A stretch of DNA of 64,000 nt from Massilia sp. Root351 (lineage in GTDB: Bacteria > Pseudomonadota > Gammaproteobacteria > Burkholderiales > Burkholderiaceae_D): assembly GCF_001425045.1 (NCBI RefSeq), contig NZ_LMDJ01000007.1, positions 1 to 64,000 of the forward strand, given 5' to 3'. The notes beneath the pieces were generated by a model, which made no database searches, had not been told where the DNA came from, and worked only from the letters and a program-made list of their open reading frames with translations. Below, in pieces: positions 1 through 10,103 of the stretch. The translations under genes and the position numbers were made by a program. Every line of letters starts with the position of its first letter. Positions within the stretch are counted from its first letter, which is position 1.

Positions 1-151
1 TCGCCACTTTTTCACCGTATTTTTCGCTCGCTGAACTTGAATTGCCCCTACTGAGCAAGCTTTGAGCCGCTAAAAACTCAATTGTTCAGCGGCTCCCTAG
101 TACGCAAGGTCGGGCCAGCATTGCCCAAAAAGGCCTGCTTCAAGTCATAGG

Positions 152-1018
152 TCATCTACCTAAATAAATCGAAGTGACCTGTTCGCGGAAATGGCCCATC
201 TCCGCCGACACCTGCAGCCGCACAGCTTGATCGATCGTTTTGCTGGCCGCATCCAGCTGTTTGGACGTGAGCCCGCCACTCGCGGGACTTGCCCAGCCGG
301 TCAACTCGGCGTAGCGCCGCTGGGCATACTCATGCCGCAGCCCATGCACGCCATGGACGCCCGCCTTGTCGCATTGCGCCCGGAAGCGGTTCAACTGATC
401 CCGATAGCGCATCTGCGCCGGGATCAGGCTGCCTTTCCCCGCGAGGGTCTTGGCCGCATCCAGCACGGCACGCTGCTGCGCAGTCGTAATCGGCACCTCC
501 CGATATTTGCCGCCTTTGGTCCAGCTATCCTGCAGCCGCAAGACGCTTCCGCAGTCGGCCCACCCCGGCTTGATCTTGATGCTTTCCTCGCGCCGTAACC
601 CAAACGCGGCCTGCAACTGCAAGGACATCCGGGTATAGGGATCCGTCACGCGGGCGAGCATGTCGGCATCGAGCACCTTGGCCTTCGACACATTGGTGAC
701 AAACACGCGCTCCGCGATGCCATACGCGTCGTTGGTGCGCGCAATGATGTTGTCCTTACCGATCTTCTCGGCCCACCAGCGCAAGGCGCTCATGCGGTTC
801 TTGAGCGTCCCGGTGCTGATGCCGTCCTGCTTCCATTTATCGAGCAGCGCCGCCACATGTTTCGGCTTCAGGCTGTCCGCACTCATATGCCGGAAGCCCC
901 GTTCCGCCAGGTCGTTCGCGCACAGGTTCAACAAGCGCTCGCGGTCGGCCTGCGTCGCAAAGCTGCCATCGCGGTTGCGGTGACAGAGCTGTTTGAGCTG
1001 GTAGTTCAAGTCGCGCAT
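152..1018 (-). CDS. Tyrosine recombinase (phage/island integrase)
   Basis: Site-specific recombinase that would integrate or excise a mobile element. The 288-residue protein has an N-terminal SAM-like DNA-binding region and a C-terminal catalytic domain with the family's signature residues visible in order: Arg in FGLRREES, the H-x-x-R box in HGLRHEY, and near the C-terminus GHFREQVTSIYL with the second His and the nucleophilic Tyr. An upstream in-frame start would add 34 residues, but the ATG at 1018 is preceded by an AAGGGAGGG ribosome site about 7 nt away, so I chose it. An inverted repeat GAGCCGCT/AGCGGCTC (64-71, 88-95) lies just beyond the stop. No excisionase or other mobile-element gene was seen, so the element is either mostly outside the window or reduced. 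Confidence 0.88.
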   Translation of the reverse strand: MRDLNYQLKQLCHRNRDGSFATQADRERLLNLCANDLAERGFRHMSADSLKPKHVAALLDKWKQDGISTGTLKNRMSALRWWAEKIGKDNIIARTNDAYGIAERVFVTNVSKAKVLDADMLARVTDPYTRMSLQLQAAFGLRREESIKIKPGWADCGSVLRLQDSWTKGGKYREVPITTAQQRAVLDAAKTLAGKGSLIPAQMRYRDQLNRFRAQCDKAGVHGVHGLRHEYAQRRYAELTGWASPASGGLTSKQLDAASKTIDQAVRLQVSAEMGHFREQVTSIYLGR

Positions 1019-1984
1019 GGCAAAGCCCTCCCTTCGATCTCTGGTTTCAACATCAATGCCGCATGGTGTAGGTTTGTCAGGTAAGTGTTTCTGGCCACCC
1101 GTACTGCCGCAGCAGGACAAGTTGAACTAGGGCCTCGGGACACCACTCCCGTGTATGCGGTTGCCGATACTGCTTGCCTGCGCCGCATGCGCTTGTGGCA
1201 CCGCTGCGCGGTCCCGGAGGGAACTGCCGCAGCGGGGACCAATCACCCAAGGTCCATGGAGTGCACCTCGTGCACGGATCAAACTCCAACAACCAAGCCC
1301 GAAGCGGGCCGAGGGAATCGCAAGGCTTGCTTGCGATGGAGGCGCTTGGCCTCGTCTCTGAACACCATCACGCGGAAGTAAGCCGCTTGCCGCCTGAGGC
1401 TATGCCGTCGGCGGCGCGTCGTCACTGGCAGCACACCGCCAGTAACGACGCGCATGCTCGCATCCGTGACAATCACCTTTGGTGACGCCGCTATCGCACG
1501 GTGTGCGACGGTCGCGGCGATTTGGAAGCGCCCGCGTTGGCGGTTCGTGCGCGATGCTGGCCGCCAGCGATACCGCTGCTGGTAGTGCCGGCCAATCGCG
1601 CAGAGTGCAACGCAGGGCTTTGTCGCGGCCCGCTATCACGAGGAGCTGGCGGGCCAATCCAGGCAAGGAGCTTGCCCTTGCCATGCGCGCCGCTTGGCGC
1701 TGATCGGGAGCGTATGCTTCCCGGATTCTGTGGCGCGAAGTTCAGGCCACGGTGCCGTGCAATGACGGCTTGCTTTGCTGGATAACGTAGACGCGCTTGG
1801 CGTCCGGTATGGAGGCGGGTAACGACCGCAACGCCCATGATTTGCATGGGACCACGCTCGATAGCGTGGGGGTGGGAGCAATCCCTCCACTTGAGAAACT
1901 TCATTCTAAGCCGGGCGGCGGCGTTTGCAAGGGATTCGCAGTGGGCACTGTCCGAAAGCTTCAATCGCGGAGCACCTGAAGATG

Positions 1985-2005
1985 TGGCGGTATCTTTGGC
2001 GGTAT
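1985..2005 (+). repeat. Direct repeats TGGCGGTAT, possible attachment-end repeats
   Basis: TGGCGGTAT occurs at 1985-1993 and 1997-2005, with a related TGGCGG in the AAAAAGTGGCGG stretch at 2011-2022. Short, AT-punctuated direct repeats like these are typical of recombinase arm sites at the ends of islands. That they belong to the integrase at 152-1018 is inference from proximity. Confidence 0.35.
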
Positions 2006-2070
2006 TTTTTAAAAAGTGGCGGAAATCTCCCTCTGCAGTGCGGTTCCGGTCAGCGCACCAGTAGGAAGAA

Positions 2071-2110
2071 AAAGGGTTGTATGCGCGAGCATGCAGCCCT
2101 TTTTTCTTTT
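2071..2110 (+). terminator. Strong intrinsic terminator (GNRA loop)
   Basis: A 14-bp stem (2071-2084 with 2089-2102, two G-U pairs) closes a GCGA tetraloop and is followed by TTTTTTCTTTTT. The A-rich left flank would also give a U-run on the other strand, so it may work in both directions. No gene is recognised directly upstream on the plus strand. Confidence 0.75.
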
Positions 2111-2363
2111 TAAATTGGCGGCTTTATGCCAGCATCGGGCATGAGCACAATCTACCATTTCAGTTTCTGCAAGGACTGGCGCACGGCGCCGCTGGCGTTC
2201 TGGGTCCATGCGCCGGTTAAGGGAATGGAACAGCAGTGTTATCCGCCTTTTCCCAGCCGATTTCCACTAGCAGACAGGGGCTGAGCCCATCCGATCCGCT
2301 TGATCCAGTACCTTTTCATCGTGCTAGCTTCAACAGCCAGGGCCAGCTGAGTTGGCGCGTGGC

Positions 2364-3143
2364 TTACCGATAGGATTGCAGTATTTTTTCCAGTATCCCG
2401 CCTTGCAATAGCCGCTGCTGGGCCAGTTGCAACTGCGCCAACGTCACGCTGCTGTAGTGGGTTCGTGCGCAGTACAGCGAGAAACGGCTCACCGCCAGCG
2501 GCGCCAGCGCCAGCCTGGCCAGGCGCGGATCGTGCAGCTTCAGGTAGGCGAAATCGAGTGTGCGCATGACGGAGACGTCGGTGCGCCCGGCCAACTGCTT
2601 GGCCAGTAGCGCCGCCTCGGACGGCGCATCGTCGCGCCACGCGCTGCCGGCGTCGAACAGCGGCGCCAGCTTGCGATACTGGTAGCCGTGCACGGTGCCG
2701 ATGCGCTTGCCGTGCAGGTCGGCCATGCGCTGCACGGGCGCTGCGTCCGCATTGCCGATTATGCGCTCTTCCACTTCCATGAAAGCCTGAGGCCACTCGT
2801 ACTGGGCGGCGAGTTCGGCCGGCAGCCATTCCGGGCTGACGAAGCAGCGCAAATCCACCTGGCGGTTGGCCACGGCCTGGTCCTGCCGCTTGCGCGGCAA
2901 TACCAGGTTCACCGGCGTGCGCCCTAGTTCAGCCGCCAGCGCATCCTGCCATTTCTTGATGATGCCTGGCCCCAGGGCGCTGCGTTGCCCCGCCGTGCCC
3001 GTGCGGGGCTGCGCCAGCGGCATGCCGTGGCCATCGACCACCAGGAAGCGCAACGGCGGCAGCGGCGGCGCGGCGTGCAGGGGCGCGACTGCCAGCAGCA
3101 GTAGCGGGCTGCGCCATAAGAAGGCGGGAATGGCTTTCATCAT
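2364..3143 (-). CDS. Orphan periplasmic solute-binding protein (SBP_bac_3-like)
   Basis: A 259-residue protein with an N-terminal hydrophobic signal (FLWRSPLLLLAVAPLHA) and the overall pattern of family 3 extracytoplasmic binding proteins: early R-F-L-V-V strand, a MADLHGKRIGTVHGYQY segment that corresponds to the conserved second-lobe strand, and a C-terminal SLYCART region. No ABC permease or ATPase gene is adjacent, so it may be a sensor-type or orphan binding protein rather than a transporter component. It is divergent from the hybrid kinase at 3361 (217-bp gap), which suggests a signalling link, but that is inference. Start is 3143 or 3140 (two consecutive ATGs); no good ribosome site separates them. 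Ligand unknown. Confidence 0.75.
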   Translation of the reverse strand: MMKAIPAFLWRSPLLLLAVAPLHAAPPLPPLRFLVVDGHGMPLAQPRTGTAGQRSALGPGIIKKWQDALAAELGRTPVNLVLPRKRQDQAVANRQVDLRCFVSPEWLPAELAAQYEWPQAFMEVEERIIGNADAAPVQRMADLHGKRIGTVHGYQYRKLAPLFDAGSAWRDDAPSEAALLAKQLAGRTDVSVMRTLDFAYLKLHDPRLARLALAPLAVSRFSLYCARTHYSSVTLAQLQLAQQRLLQGGILEKILQSYR

Positions 3144-3360
3144 TTCATTCTATGCCAGCGGTGAGCGCCGGACTTATTTCCTTTTGCTTAGCCAGACTAT
3201 ATGACAGGCCATGTACCTTTCGGCCTGCCGTTGCTGTAGGCCAGAATCATGAATGCGGCCCCGGCCCGCACATTAATGTACCGCGCGCATGTGTTCCTTT
3301 TTTGCTATTTGGCATCAATTCCAGCAGCGGCGGTGATAAGCTGGCGCTACCCACCGGAGG

Positions 3361-6300
3361 ATGAGCTTGAAGCGGATGCCCTTTTCATCTTTGCTGATGA
3401 TCAACATTGCCTTGGCGCTGGCCTATTACGTCGCCGCGCGCCTGGGGCTGCTGCTGGCTTTCGCCTCGACCAACGTGTCGCCGGTGTGGCCACCCTCCGG
3501 CATCGCCTTCGCCGCCTTGCTTCTGCTGGGTTTTCGCTATTGGCCGGGCATCCTGCTGGGAGCATTCGCGGCCAATTTCGTCGAATTCGCCGTCAATGGC
3601 ACCTTGAGCGGCGTGCCGGCGTTTGCCGCGTCGCTGTCCATCGCCGCGGGCAATACGCTGGAAGCGCTGTGCGGCACGTGGCTGCTCCGCCGCTTCGTTG
3701 GGACAGGGCCGCTGCTCGACGAGCCGAAGCGGGTCTATGCTTTCGTGGCCGCCGCCGCCGTCATGTCGCTGGTCGGCGCCTCGGCGGGCATGGCCAGCTT
3801 GCTGGTGTCCGGCGTGGTCCCGCTGCAAGCGCTGCGGCAGGTGGGGCTGATCTGGTGGCTGGGCGACGCGGCCGGCATCCTGGTGGTCACGCCGTTTATC
3901 CTGGCGTGGTCGCGGCGTCCCTGGGCTGGGCGCTGGAACGCGCGGGTGGTGATTGTGACCGGCGCCGGGCTGCTGGTGCTGGGACTGGCCTTGCATCTGC
4001 TGTTCGGCCGCCACTATGACGCGGTGCAATCGCACCGGGCGCTGGCCCTGCTGCTGTTGCCCACGGTAGGCTGGGCCAGTTTCCGTTACGGCATGCGCGG
4101 CGTGACCTTGCTGCTGTTGCTGCTGAACGGCGCCGCCGTGGTCGGCACCACCCAGGGCCTGGGCCCCTTCAGCACCGGCGCCCTGAACGATGCGCTCTCG
4201 TCGCTCGAGGTGTTCATCGCCCTGAGCTGCATGGTGGGCATGGTGCTGGCGTCGGACCGGGAAGCGCACTTGCGGCGCCCCGGGCAGGCCCGCGAGGCAC
4301 TGCGGCGGGCGAACCTGCTGTACTTGTTCCACTGGTCGGTGCTGTTCGTGTGCCTGGCGCTGACGATTCTGGTGTGGCACTCGGTGGCGAACGGCACCGA
4401 ACAGCGCGCCAGGGACCTGTTCCAGGCCAAGGTGGAGGATATCCGGCGCCGCGTTTCGGAGCGCATGGAAACCTATACCCAGGTGCTTACCGGCGGCAAG
4501 GCCTTGTTCCATGCGTCCAGCGCGATCAGCCGCCACGACTGGCACGAGTATGTTTCCAGCCTGGACGTCGGCACAAAGTATCCGGGTATCCAGGTGCTGG
4601 GCGTGGCCGAGCGCGTCACGGACCGGGAGCAGATCGCGCGCAGGATGGCGGCCCAGGGGCTGGCCGGCTACCGGGTGTGGCCGGAAGGCGAGCGCGACAG
4701 CTATGTCCCCGTCGCCTTCCCGGAACCGCTGGATGCGGTGAACGCGCGCGCGCTGGGCTTCGACCTGCAGTCCGAACCCGTGCGGCGGGCCGCGCTGGAG
4801 CGGGCGGTCGAGAGCGGCGCGCTGGCCACCAGTGGCCGCGTGACCCTGGTGCAGGCGGCACGCAAGACGCCGCGCGCCAGCTTCCTGATTTTCGTTCCCA
4901 TCTTCCGCAACGGCGCGCCGATCGCCACGCCGGAGCAACGCCGCCAGGCCATCGAGCGCTTCGTGTACGCGGCCTTCCAGATGGACGACTTGATGCGCGG
5001 CGTGTTTCCCAGTCCGGTGCCCAAGGTGGCGCTGGAAGTGTTCGATGGCCAATCGACCTCGCCGGAGGCCAGGATCTACTCCGACGCGGCTGGCCCGGGG
5101 CAACAGCCGGCTTATCTGCATCCCTACTCGGGCGTGGTCAGCGTCGGCGTGGGCGATGCCACGTGGACGCTGCGGGTGACCTCGCGGCCCGAGTTCGAGT
5201 CCGAAATCGACCACGACAAGGCATTGATCGTGCTGGTGGCGGGCATGATGATCAGCCTGCTCTTCTTCAGCGTGGTGCGCGCATTGACCGCCAACCGGGA
5301 GGAGGCGATCCAGCGCGCGCTGGCCATTACCAGCGAGCTGCGCCAGTCCGAACGCAAGTTCGGCACCCTGGTCGAGTCGGCGATCGCCTTTTCCATCATT
5401 TCCACCGACATCGACGGCGTGATCGAAGTCTTTAGCGTGGGCGCCGAACGCATGCTGGGCTATGACACGGCGGACATGGTGGGGCGGCAGACCCCGGCGC
5501 TGATCCATGTTCCGGAGGAGATTGCGCGGCGCGGCGCGGAGCTGGGCCGGGAACTCGGCCGCGAGGTCTCCGGCTTCGCCGTGTTTGTCGAGCCCGCGCT
5601 GCTGGGATGGGAGGAGAGCCGGGAGTGGACTTATGTGCGGCGCGATGGCAGCACGCTGCCGGTCCGGCTGACCGTGACGCCGATCCGCGACGAGCACGGC
5701 GCCGTGACCGGCTTCCTGGGCATCGCCAAAGACATCACCGCGCAAAAACAGACCGAACAGGACTTGCGCGCGGCCAAGCAGCGGGCCGACGCGGCCAGCG
5801 AGGCCAAGAGCCAGTTTGTCGCCAATATGAGCCATGAGCTGCGCACGCCGCTGAACGCGGTGCTCGGCCTGGCCGAGCTGCTCAAACGGACCGAATTGAG
5901 CACCGAGCAGCACCGCGACCTGGACCTGATCCGGCAGTCGGGCAACACCCTGCTCGGGATCCTGAACGACATCCTCGATTTTTCCAAGGTCGAGGCCGGC
6001 AAGATGGAATTGTCGGTGGCGCCCTTCAATCTGGACGCGCTGCTGGCGGCGGTGGCCGTGGTGATGGGCGTCAACGCCGGCAGCGCCGACGTGGAGCTGC
6101 TGATCGACGCCGACCCGGCGCTGCCGGCCATGCTGCTGGGCGACGCGCTGCGCCTGCAGCAGGTGCTGGTGAACCTGACCGGCAACGCCATCAAGTTCAC
6201 CGCGCACGGCAGCGTCGCGCTGCGGGTGCGCGGCACGGTCTCTGCGGCGGGGCTGGCCGCGCTGCGCTTCGAAGTGCACGACACCGGCATCGGCATGTCG

Positions 6301-7938
6301 CCCGAGCAGCTGGGCCGGCTGTTCTCGGCGTTCACCCAGGCGGACTCGTCGATGACGCGGCGTTTTGGCGGCACCGGCCTGGGCCTGGCCATTTCGCGCC
6401 GCCTGGTGGAAGCGATGGGCGGCGAGATCGCGGTGGAGAGCCGCGCAGGCGCCGGCAGCGTGTTTACCGTGACGCTAACGCTGCCGGTGGCCGGCCAGGA
6501 GGAGGCCGTTCCGGCGCAGGCCGGGGAGCCCGGCGCCGCCGTGCCGGCGGTGCGCCTGTTCGCCGCCAATGCCGCCTCGCACGCGGCGCTGGCGCATGCG
6601 GTGCAGCGCCTGGGCTGGCGCGTCCATGCGGCGGACCTCGCCGAAGCGGACGCGCCGGCCGCAGGGATAGTGCTGCTGGACGGGCGGGACTGCGCGGGCG
6701 GCGGCGCGGAGGCCATCCTGCGGCGTTTGCGCGGCGGGCCGCCGGCCATCGTCATCGCCCTGTTGAGTTGCCACGAGCGCGCCCGCCTCGAGCCCGGCCT
6801 GGCTGCGCTGGGCGCCGATCTGTGCCTCGACAAGCCGGTCACCGCGGCCAGCCTGGAGGCGGGCGTGCGCAGCGTCACGCTGCGGCGCCGGCAGGGAAGC
6901 GCGGCGCGCAGCGCGCCGGCGCCGGCCGCACCGGCGCCGCTGAGCGGCAGGGTGCTGCTGGTGGAGGACAATGAGCTCAATCAATACATCGCCAAGGCCA
7001 TGCTGTCGGCGCTCGGCCTGACCGTCGAAGTGGCCGGCAACGGCCAACTGGCGCTGGACGTGCTGCGGGCGCGGCCGGACGATTTCGCGCTGGTGCTGAT
7101 GGACGTGCAGATGCCGGTGATGGACGGCTTTGCCGCCGCCAGCGCCATCCGGCAGCAGCTGGCGCTCAGCCTGCCGGTGGTGGCCATGACGGCCGGGGTC
7201 ATGGAAAGCGAGCGCAACCGCTGTGTCGCCGCCGGCATGGATGATTTCATCGGCAAGCCTGTCGTGGCGGCCCAGCTGCGCGACGTGCTGCAGCGCCACC
7301 TGCCCGCCGCCGCACCCGCCGTGCCGGCGCAGCCGGCGCCGGTGCCGGCCGGGTCCAAGGTGTTCGACATCGGCGCCTTGCTGGGCGCCATCTCCGGCTA
7401 TCCCGGCCACATGCAGACCATCACGCAGCTGGTCCGCGCCTTTGTCGATGGCGGCGCCGCCCCGATCGACAGCGCCCGGCAAGCGTGGCAATCCGGCCAC
7501 GGCGAGACGGCCGCGCGGACCCTGCATGCGGCGCGCGGCGGGGTTGGCACGCTGGGAGCGCAGCGCTTTGCCGCCGCCAGCCTGGCGCTGGAGGAGGCGC
7601 TGGCGCAAGGCGACGCGGCGCGCATCGACAGCCTGTTCGCACTGGCCGCCGCCGAGTTCGAGGCGGCGCTGGCGGCGGCCGGCGCGTGGCTGGCCCAGCA
7701 GGCGGCCGATCCCGGCGAGACAGCCGGGGCGGTCTCGCCGCAGGCGCTGGATTTGTTCCGGAAGCAGCTCGCTGAGTACAATGTGGCGGCAGTGTCCCAT
7801 TACGACCAGATCCACCAGGCCTTGCTGCAGGAGCTGGGCGCTGAACGTGCGGCCGCCTTGCGCTGGGCCATGGACCGGCTGGACTTTGAAGCGGCCCTGG
7901 CCGTGCTGGCGTCGTGCGACATGAGCGCGGAGGGATGA
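3361..7938 (+). CDS. Hybrid sensor histidine kinase: MASE1-CHASE-PAS-HisKA-HATPase-REC-HPt
   Basis: A 1525-residue membrane phosphorelay kinase. The N-terminal roughly 300 residues are a multi-helix MASE1 sensor; about 330-620 is a periplasmic CHASE-type domain between membrane helices; a PAS domain lies near 658-790; the HisKA box SHELRTPLN places the phospho-His at 825; the ATPase region shows NAIKFT and [12 protein letters not shown] (about 926-1040). A pseudo-receiver follows (about 1063-1173, lacking the acidic pair), then a true receiver with Asp1248 in [11 protein letters not shown] and an HPt domain whose histidine is 1389 in [17 protein letters not shown] abuts the ATG at 3361 with no spacer, so the TTG at 3367 (spacing 6) or ATG at 3376 may be the true start. 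The next two genes carry receivers and are probable phosphate acceptors. Confidence 0.93.
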   Translation: MSLKRMPFSSLLMINIALALAYYVAARLGLLLAFASTNVSPVWPPSGIAFAALLLLGFRYWPGILLGAFAANFVEFAVNGTLSGVPAFAASLSIAAGNTLEALCGTWLLRRFVGTGPLLDEPKRVYAFVAAAAVMSLVGASAGMASLLVSGVVPLQALRQVGLIWWLGDAAGILVVTPFILAWSRRPWAGRWNARVVIVTGAGLLVLGLALHLLFGRHYDAVQSHRALALLLLPTVGWASFRYGMRGVTLLLLLLNGAAVVGTTQGLGPFSTGALNDALSSLEVFIALSCMVGMVLASDREAHLRRPGQAREALRRANLLYLFHWSVLFVCLALTILVWHSVANGTEQRARDLFQAKVEDIRRRVSERMETYTQVLTGGKALFHASSAISRHDWHEYVSSLDVGTKYPGIQVLGVAERVTDREQIARRMAAQGLAGYRVWPEGERDSYVPVAFPEPLDAVNARALGFDLQSEPVRRAALERAVESGALATSGRVTLVQAARKTPRASFLIFVPIFRNGAPIATPEQRRQAIERFVYAAFQMDDLMRGVFPSPVPKVALEVFDGQSTSPEARIYSDAAGPGQQPAYLHPYSGVVSVGVGDATWTLRVTSRPEFESEIDHDKALIVLVAGMMISLLFFSVVRALTANREEAIQRALAITSELRQSERKFGTLVESAIAFSIISTDIDGVIEVFSVGAERMLGYDTADMVGRQTPALIHVPEEIARRGAELGRELGREVSGFAVFVEPALLGWEESREWTYVRRDGSTLPVRLTVTPIRDEHGAVTGFLGIAKDITAQKQTEQDLRAAKQRADAASEAKSQFVANMSHELRTPLNAVLGLAELLKRTELSTEQHRDLDLIRQSGNTLLGILNDILDFSKVEAGKMELSVAPFNLDALLAAVAVVMGVNAGSADVELLIDADPALPAMLLGDALRLQQVLVNLTGNAIKFTAHGSVALRVRGTVSAAGLAALRFEVHDTGIGMSPEQLGRLFSAFTQADSSMTRRFGGTGLGLAISRRLVEAMGGEIAVESRAGAGSVFTVTLTLPVAGQEEAVPAQAGEPGAAVPAVRLFAANAASHAALAHAVQRLGWRVHAADLAEADAPAAGIVLLDGRDCAGGGAEAILRRLRGGPPAIVIALLSCHERARLEPGLAALGADLCLDKPVTAASLEAGVRSVTLRRRQGSAARSAPAPAAPAPLSGRVLLVEDNELNQYIAKAMLSALGLTVEVAGNGQLALDVLRARPDDFALVLMDVQMPVMDGFAAASAIRQQLALSLPVVAMTAGVMESERNRCVAAGMDDFIGKPVVAAQLRDVLQRHLPAAAPAVPAQPAPVPAGSKVFDIGALLGAISGYPGHMQTITQLVRAFVDGGAAPIDSARQAWQSGHGETAARTLHAARGGVGTLGAQRFAAASLALEEALAQGDAARIDSLFALAAAEFEAALAAAGAWLAQQAADPGETAGAVSPQALDLFRKQLAEYNVAAVSHYDQIHQALLQELGAERAAALRWAMDRLDFEAALAVLASCDMSAEG

Positions 7939-7940
7939 GG

Positions 7941-8375
7941 ATGGAAACAAGCAAACCTGCCAGGGTGCTGATCATCGATGACAACGAGCTGACCCGCACC
8001 GTGTTGCGCATGATCATCCAGGGCAACGGCTACGACGTGGTCGGCGAAGCGTCCCTGGCGGAAGCCGGCTTGGAGCGGGCGCTGCAGCTCAAGCCGGACA
8101 TCGTCTGCCTGGATATCCAGATGCCGGATCGGGACGGCCTGGAAGTGCTGGCGTCGCTGGTGGCGCGCTTGCCCGGCATCGGCGTGCTGATGGTGAGCGG
8201 CCAAAACCAGCAAGGCTCGGTGCACGCGGCGCTGGCGCGCGGGGCGCTGGGCTTCATCATCAAGCCGTTCAACAGCGGCACGGTGCTGGACGCGCTGAGC
8301 GCGGCGCAGAACGCCATGCAGCAAGGACGCACGCGGCGCTACGACGCACTGCAAGGGAAGGAAGAGCATGACTGA
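7941..8375 (+). CDS. Single-domain response regulator
   Basis: A 144-residue stand-alone receiver domain. VLIIDDNELTR gives the acidic pair, CLDIQMPDRDG the phosphorylated Asp, MVSG the conserved Ser/Thr position and FIIKPF the conserved Lys. There is no output domain, so it probably acts as a phosphate shuttle or by protein contact, as CheY-type proteins do. The kinase gene upstream ends at 7938; GGAGGG at 7929-7934 sits 6 nt before the ATG at 7941, so I chose this over in-frame ATGs at 7914 and 7935. It overlaps the following diguanylate cyclase gene by 8 nt, which argues for translational coupling in one operon with the hybrid kinase. Confidence 0.9.
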   Translation: METSKPARVLIIDDNELTRTVLRMIIQGNGYDVVGEASLAEAGLERALQLKPDIVCLDIQMPDRDGLEVLASLVARLPGIGVLMVSGQNQQGSVHAALARGALGFIIKPFNSGTVLDALSAAQNAMQQGRTRRYDALQGKEEHD

Positions 8376-9285
8376 GCAATCGGCAGGACGCGAGCTGATC
8401 CTGATTATCGACGATACGGTCGAGATGGTGAGGCTGTTGAGCGCCATGTTGCAGGGCGAAGGCGATATCGTGTTCGCCTTGAGCGGCGAGGCCGGCCTGC
8501 GGCTGGCGCGCGAGCGGCGCCCGGCGCTGGTGCTGCTGGATGTGCACATGGCCGGCATGGATGGCTACGAAGTGTGCCAGCAGCTCAAGGCCGACCAGGC
8601 CGGCGCGGAAACGGCGGTCATCTTCGTCACCGCCAACCACAGCATGGAATGCGAGGTCCGGGCCCTGGAAGCGGGGGGCGCGGACTTCGTCACCAAGCCG
8701 CTGAATCCGCCCGTGGTGCTGGCGCGCGTGCGCACCCAGTTGCGCTTGTGGCGGCAGCGGCGGGCGCTGGCCGAGCTGGCTGGGCGCGACGGCCTGACCG
8801 GCTTGTACAACCGCCGCCATTTCGATACCCATGCGGAGGCCGAATTCGCGCGCCACCAGCGCCACGGCCTGGCGCTGGGACTGCTGATGATCGATATCGA
8901 TCATTTCAAGGCATACAACGATCAGAACGGCCATCAGGCAGGCGACGCCGCCCTGATCGCCGTGGCGGGGGCGTTGCAGCAGTGCGCGCGGCGCGCCGGC
9001 CACTTTGTGGCCCGCTACGGCGGCGAGGAGTTCGTGGCGCTGTTGCCGCTGGGCGATGCGGCCGGGGTGGCCGGCTGCGGCGAGTCGCTGCGGCAAGCGG
9101 TCGAGCAGCTGGCCCTGCCGCACGCGGCCTCCGCGGCGGGCGTGGTGACCATCAGCGCAGGCGGCGCCGCCTGCGTGCCGCAGCCCGGCGCGACCCTGGC
9201 CGGCCTGGTCGCGGCGGCGGACGCGGCGCTGTACCAGGCGAAGCAGGCCGGACGCAACTGCGTGGTGCTGGCCGAGCGCCGCTAG
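8368..9285 (+). CDS. Response regulator diguanylate cyclase (REC-GGDEF)
   Basis: A 305-residue PleD/WspR-like regulator that would make cyclic di-GMP when phosphorylated. Residues 1-125 form a receiver (LIIDDT, LLDVHMAGMDGYE, VTKPLNP); a short linker leads to a GGDEF domain starting at DGLTGLYNRR with the active-site GGEEF at 218-222. The usual inhibitory RxxD site five residues before GGEEF is absent (the stretch reads RAGH), so product feedback may be weak. The start overlaps the upstream response regulator by 8 nt, and the hybrid kinase with HPt is the likely upstream phosphodonor. The stop shares the palindrome CTAG with the convergent binding-protein gene. Confidence 0.92.
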   Translation: MTEQSAGRELILIIDDTVEMVRLLSAMLQGEGDIVFALSGEAGLRLARERRPALVLLDVHMAGMDGYEVCQQLKADQAGAETAVIFVTANHSMECEVRALEAGGADFVTKPLNPPVVLARVRTQLRLWRQRRALAELAGRDGLTGLYNRRHFDTHAEAEFARHQRHGLALGLLMIDIDHFKAYNDQNGHQAGDAALIAVAGALQQCARRAGHFVARYGGEEFVALLPLGDAAGVAGCGESLRQAVEQLALPHAASAAGVVTISAGGAACVPQPGATLAGLVAAADAALYQAKQAGRNCVVLAERR

Positions 9286-10037
9286 CGATGGCCGCTTTCT
9301 TCGCTGCGGTCGTCCGCGAGCGCGGCGGCGACATGGCGCGCGATGGCGCCGCTGGATTTCATTTTCGACAGGACGCCCGCCAGGCGCGGCGCCAGCATCG
9401 CGTGCCGCTGGTGCAGATAGATGTAGACCGGCGTGTCCTGCACCAGACCCGCGTTGTAAATGCCGCCGTAGCGATGGTGCAGCCGGGCCAGCTGCCGCTG
9501 TCCGAACTCTTCCAGGTCGACGAAGATGTCGGTCTGGCCCAGCGCCACGTTCTGCAGCCCGATCTGGCTGTCGACCACCGAGGAAATCTGCTGCGGCGGC
9601 AGCACCTGCTCGAGGCGCGCCTTGAAGGTGACGTAGCCGCTGCGGTATTCCACCCGGTAGGCCGTGCCTTTCAGGCTATCCCAGCCGGTGATCCTCAGCC
9701 CGGGGAGGCGGGTGAAGGCGGCCACCCGGAACGAGAGCAGGGCTTCTTCCACCCGCACCAGGTTCGGGTGGCTGTCGGCGTAGGCGTAGGCCCGTCCGAC
9801 CTCGCCGTCGATCTTGCCGGCGTTGGCCTCGATGGTGCCGCGCAGCGGTGGAAACATGCGCACTTCCGCGCTCATGCCCAGTTGTTGGAAGGCGTCCGCG
9901 CAGATCAGCGACAGCACCCCGGGCGCAAAGCTGGCTTCCTTGGGGAAAGGGTGGGCCAGCACGATGGTGTCGCCCGCACTGGCCCCGCTGCCGAAGAACA
10001 GGCTCGCGCACAACGTCAACAAGACGGCGGATCTCAC
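9282..10037 (-). CDS. Orphan periplasmic binding protein, family 3-like
   Basis: A 251-residue secreted protein: signal peptide MRSAVLLTLCASLFFGSGASA, then a binding-protein fold with TIVLAHPFPKE near the mature N-terminus and GWDSLKGTAYRVEYRSGY in the second lobe, matching family 3 solute-binding proteins. No transporter partner is present. It is the second such orphan bordering the cyclic di-GMP gene block, convergent with the REC-GGDEF gene and upstream-adjacent on the same strand to another GGDEF gene (66-nt gap). A role as a periplasmic ligand sensor feeding these signalling proteins is possible but unproven. Ligand unknown. Confidence 0.75.
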   Translation of the reverse strand: MRSAVLLTLCASLFFGSGASAGDTIVLAHPFPKEASFAPGVLSLICADAFQQLGMSAEVRMFPPLRGTIEANAGKIDGEVGRAYAYADSHPNLVRVEEALLSFRVAAFTRLPGLRITGWDSLKGTAYRVEYRSGYVTFKARLEQVLPPQQISSVVDSQIGLQNVALGQTDIFVDLEEFGQRQLARLHHRYGGIYNAGLVQDTPVYIYLHQRHAMLAPRLAGVLSKMKSSGAIARHVAAALADDRSEESGHR

Positions 10038-10103
10038 GATCGCTCCTGGTGGGAAATGGGGATGCAGACCTTGCTTCCATTCTACTCCGTAGCGGATTGC
10101 TAG

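Larger units (their letters stand above)
1019..2363. other. Gene-poor stretch beside the integrase
   Basis: About 1.3 kb with no recognisable protein. Open frames up to about 157 codons occur on both strands, but none has a convincing ribosome site or family motif. Visible structure: a 16-bp imperfect inverted repeat (1414-1429 and 1438-1453, 8-nt loop, one mismatch), TGGCGGTAT direct repeats at 1985-2005, AAAAAGTGGCG at 2011-2021 (inverted copy at 2-12), and a strong terminator at 2071-2110. A 47-codon frame at 2141-2284 has no support. This looks like decayed or non-coding end DNA of an integrated element. Confidence 0.5.

Noticed and set aside
1414..1453. Hairpin considered as an integron attC site
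   Set aside because: Lacks the paired RYYYAAC/GTTRRRY core arrangement, and the integrase lacks integron features; left as an unexplained inverted repeat.
1491..1964. 157-codon minus-strand frame in the gene-poor region
   Set aside because: Arg/Ser/Pro-rich translation typical of non-coding high-GC frames; no start signal.
2020..2068. Possible tRNA 3' end (GGTTCC then GCGCACCA) as an integration target
   Set aside because: The T-loop does not fit TTCRANY, and no acceptor or anticodon stem could be paired.
2141..2284. 47-codon plus-strand frame
   Set aside because: No ribosome site, no recognised motif, overlaps nothing informative; not enough to call a gene.
3385..6279. 964-codon open frame on the minus strand opposite the hybrid kinase
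   Set aside because: Antisense shadow produced by G/C-rich third positions; it has His/Gln/Arg-rich low-complexity translation, no motif and no ribosome site.
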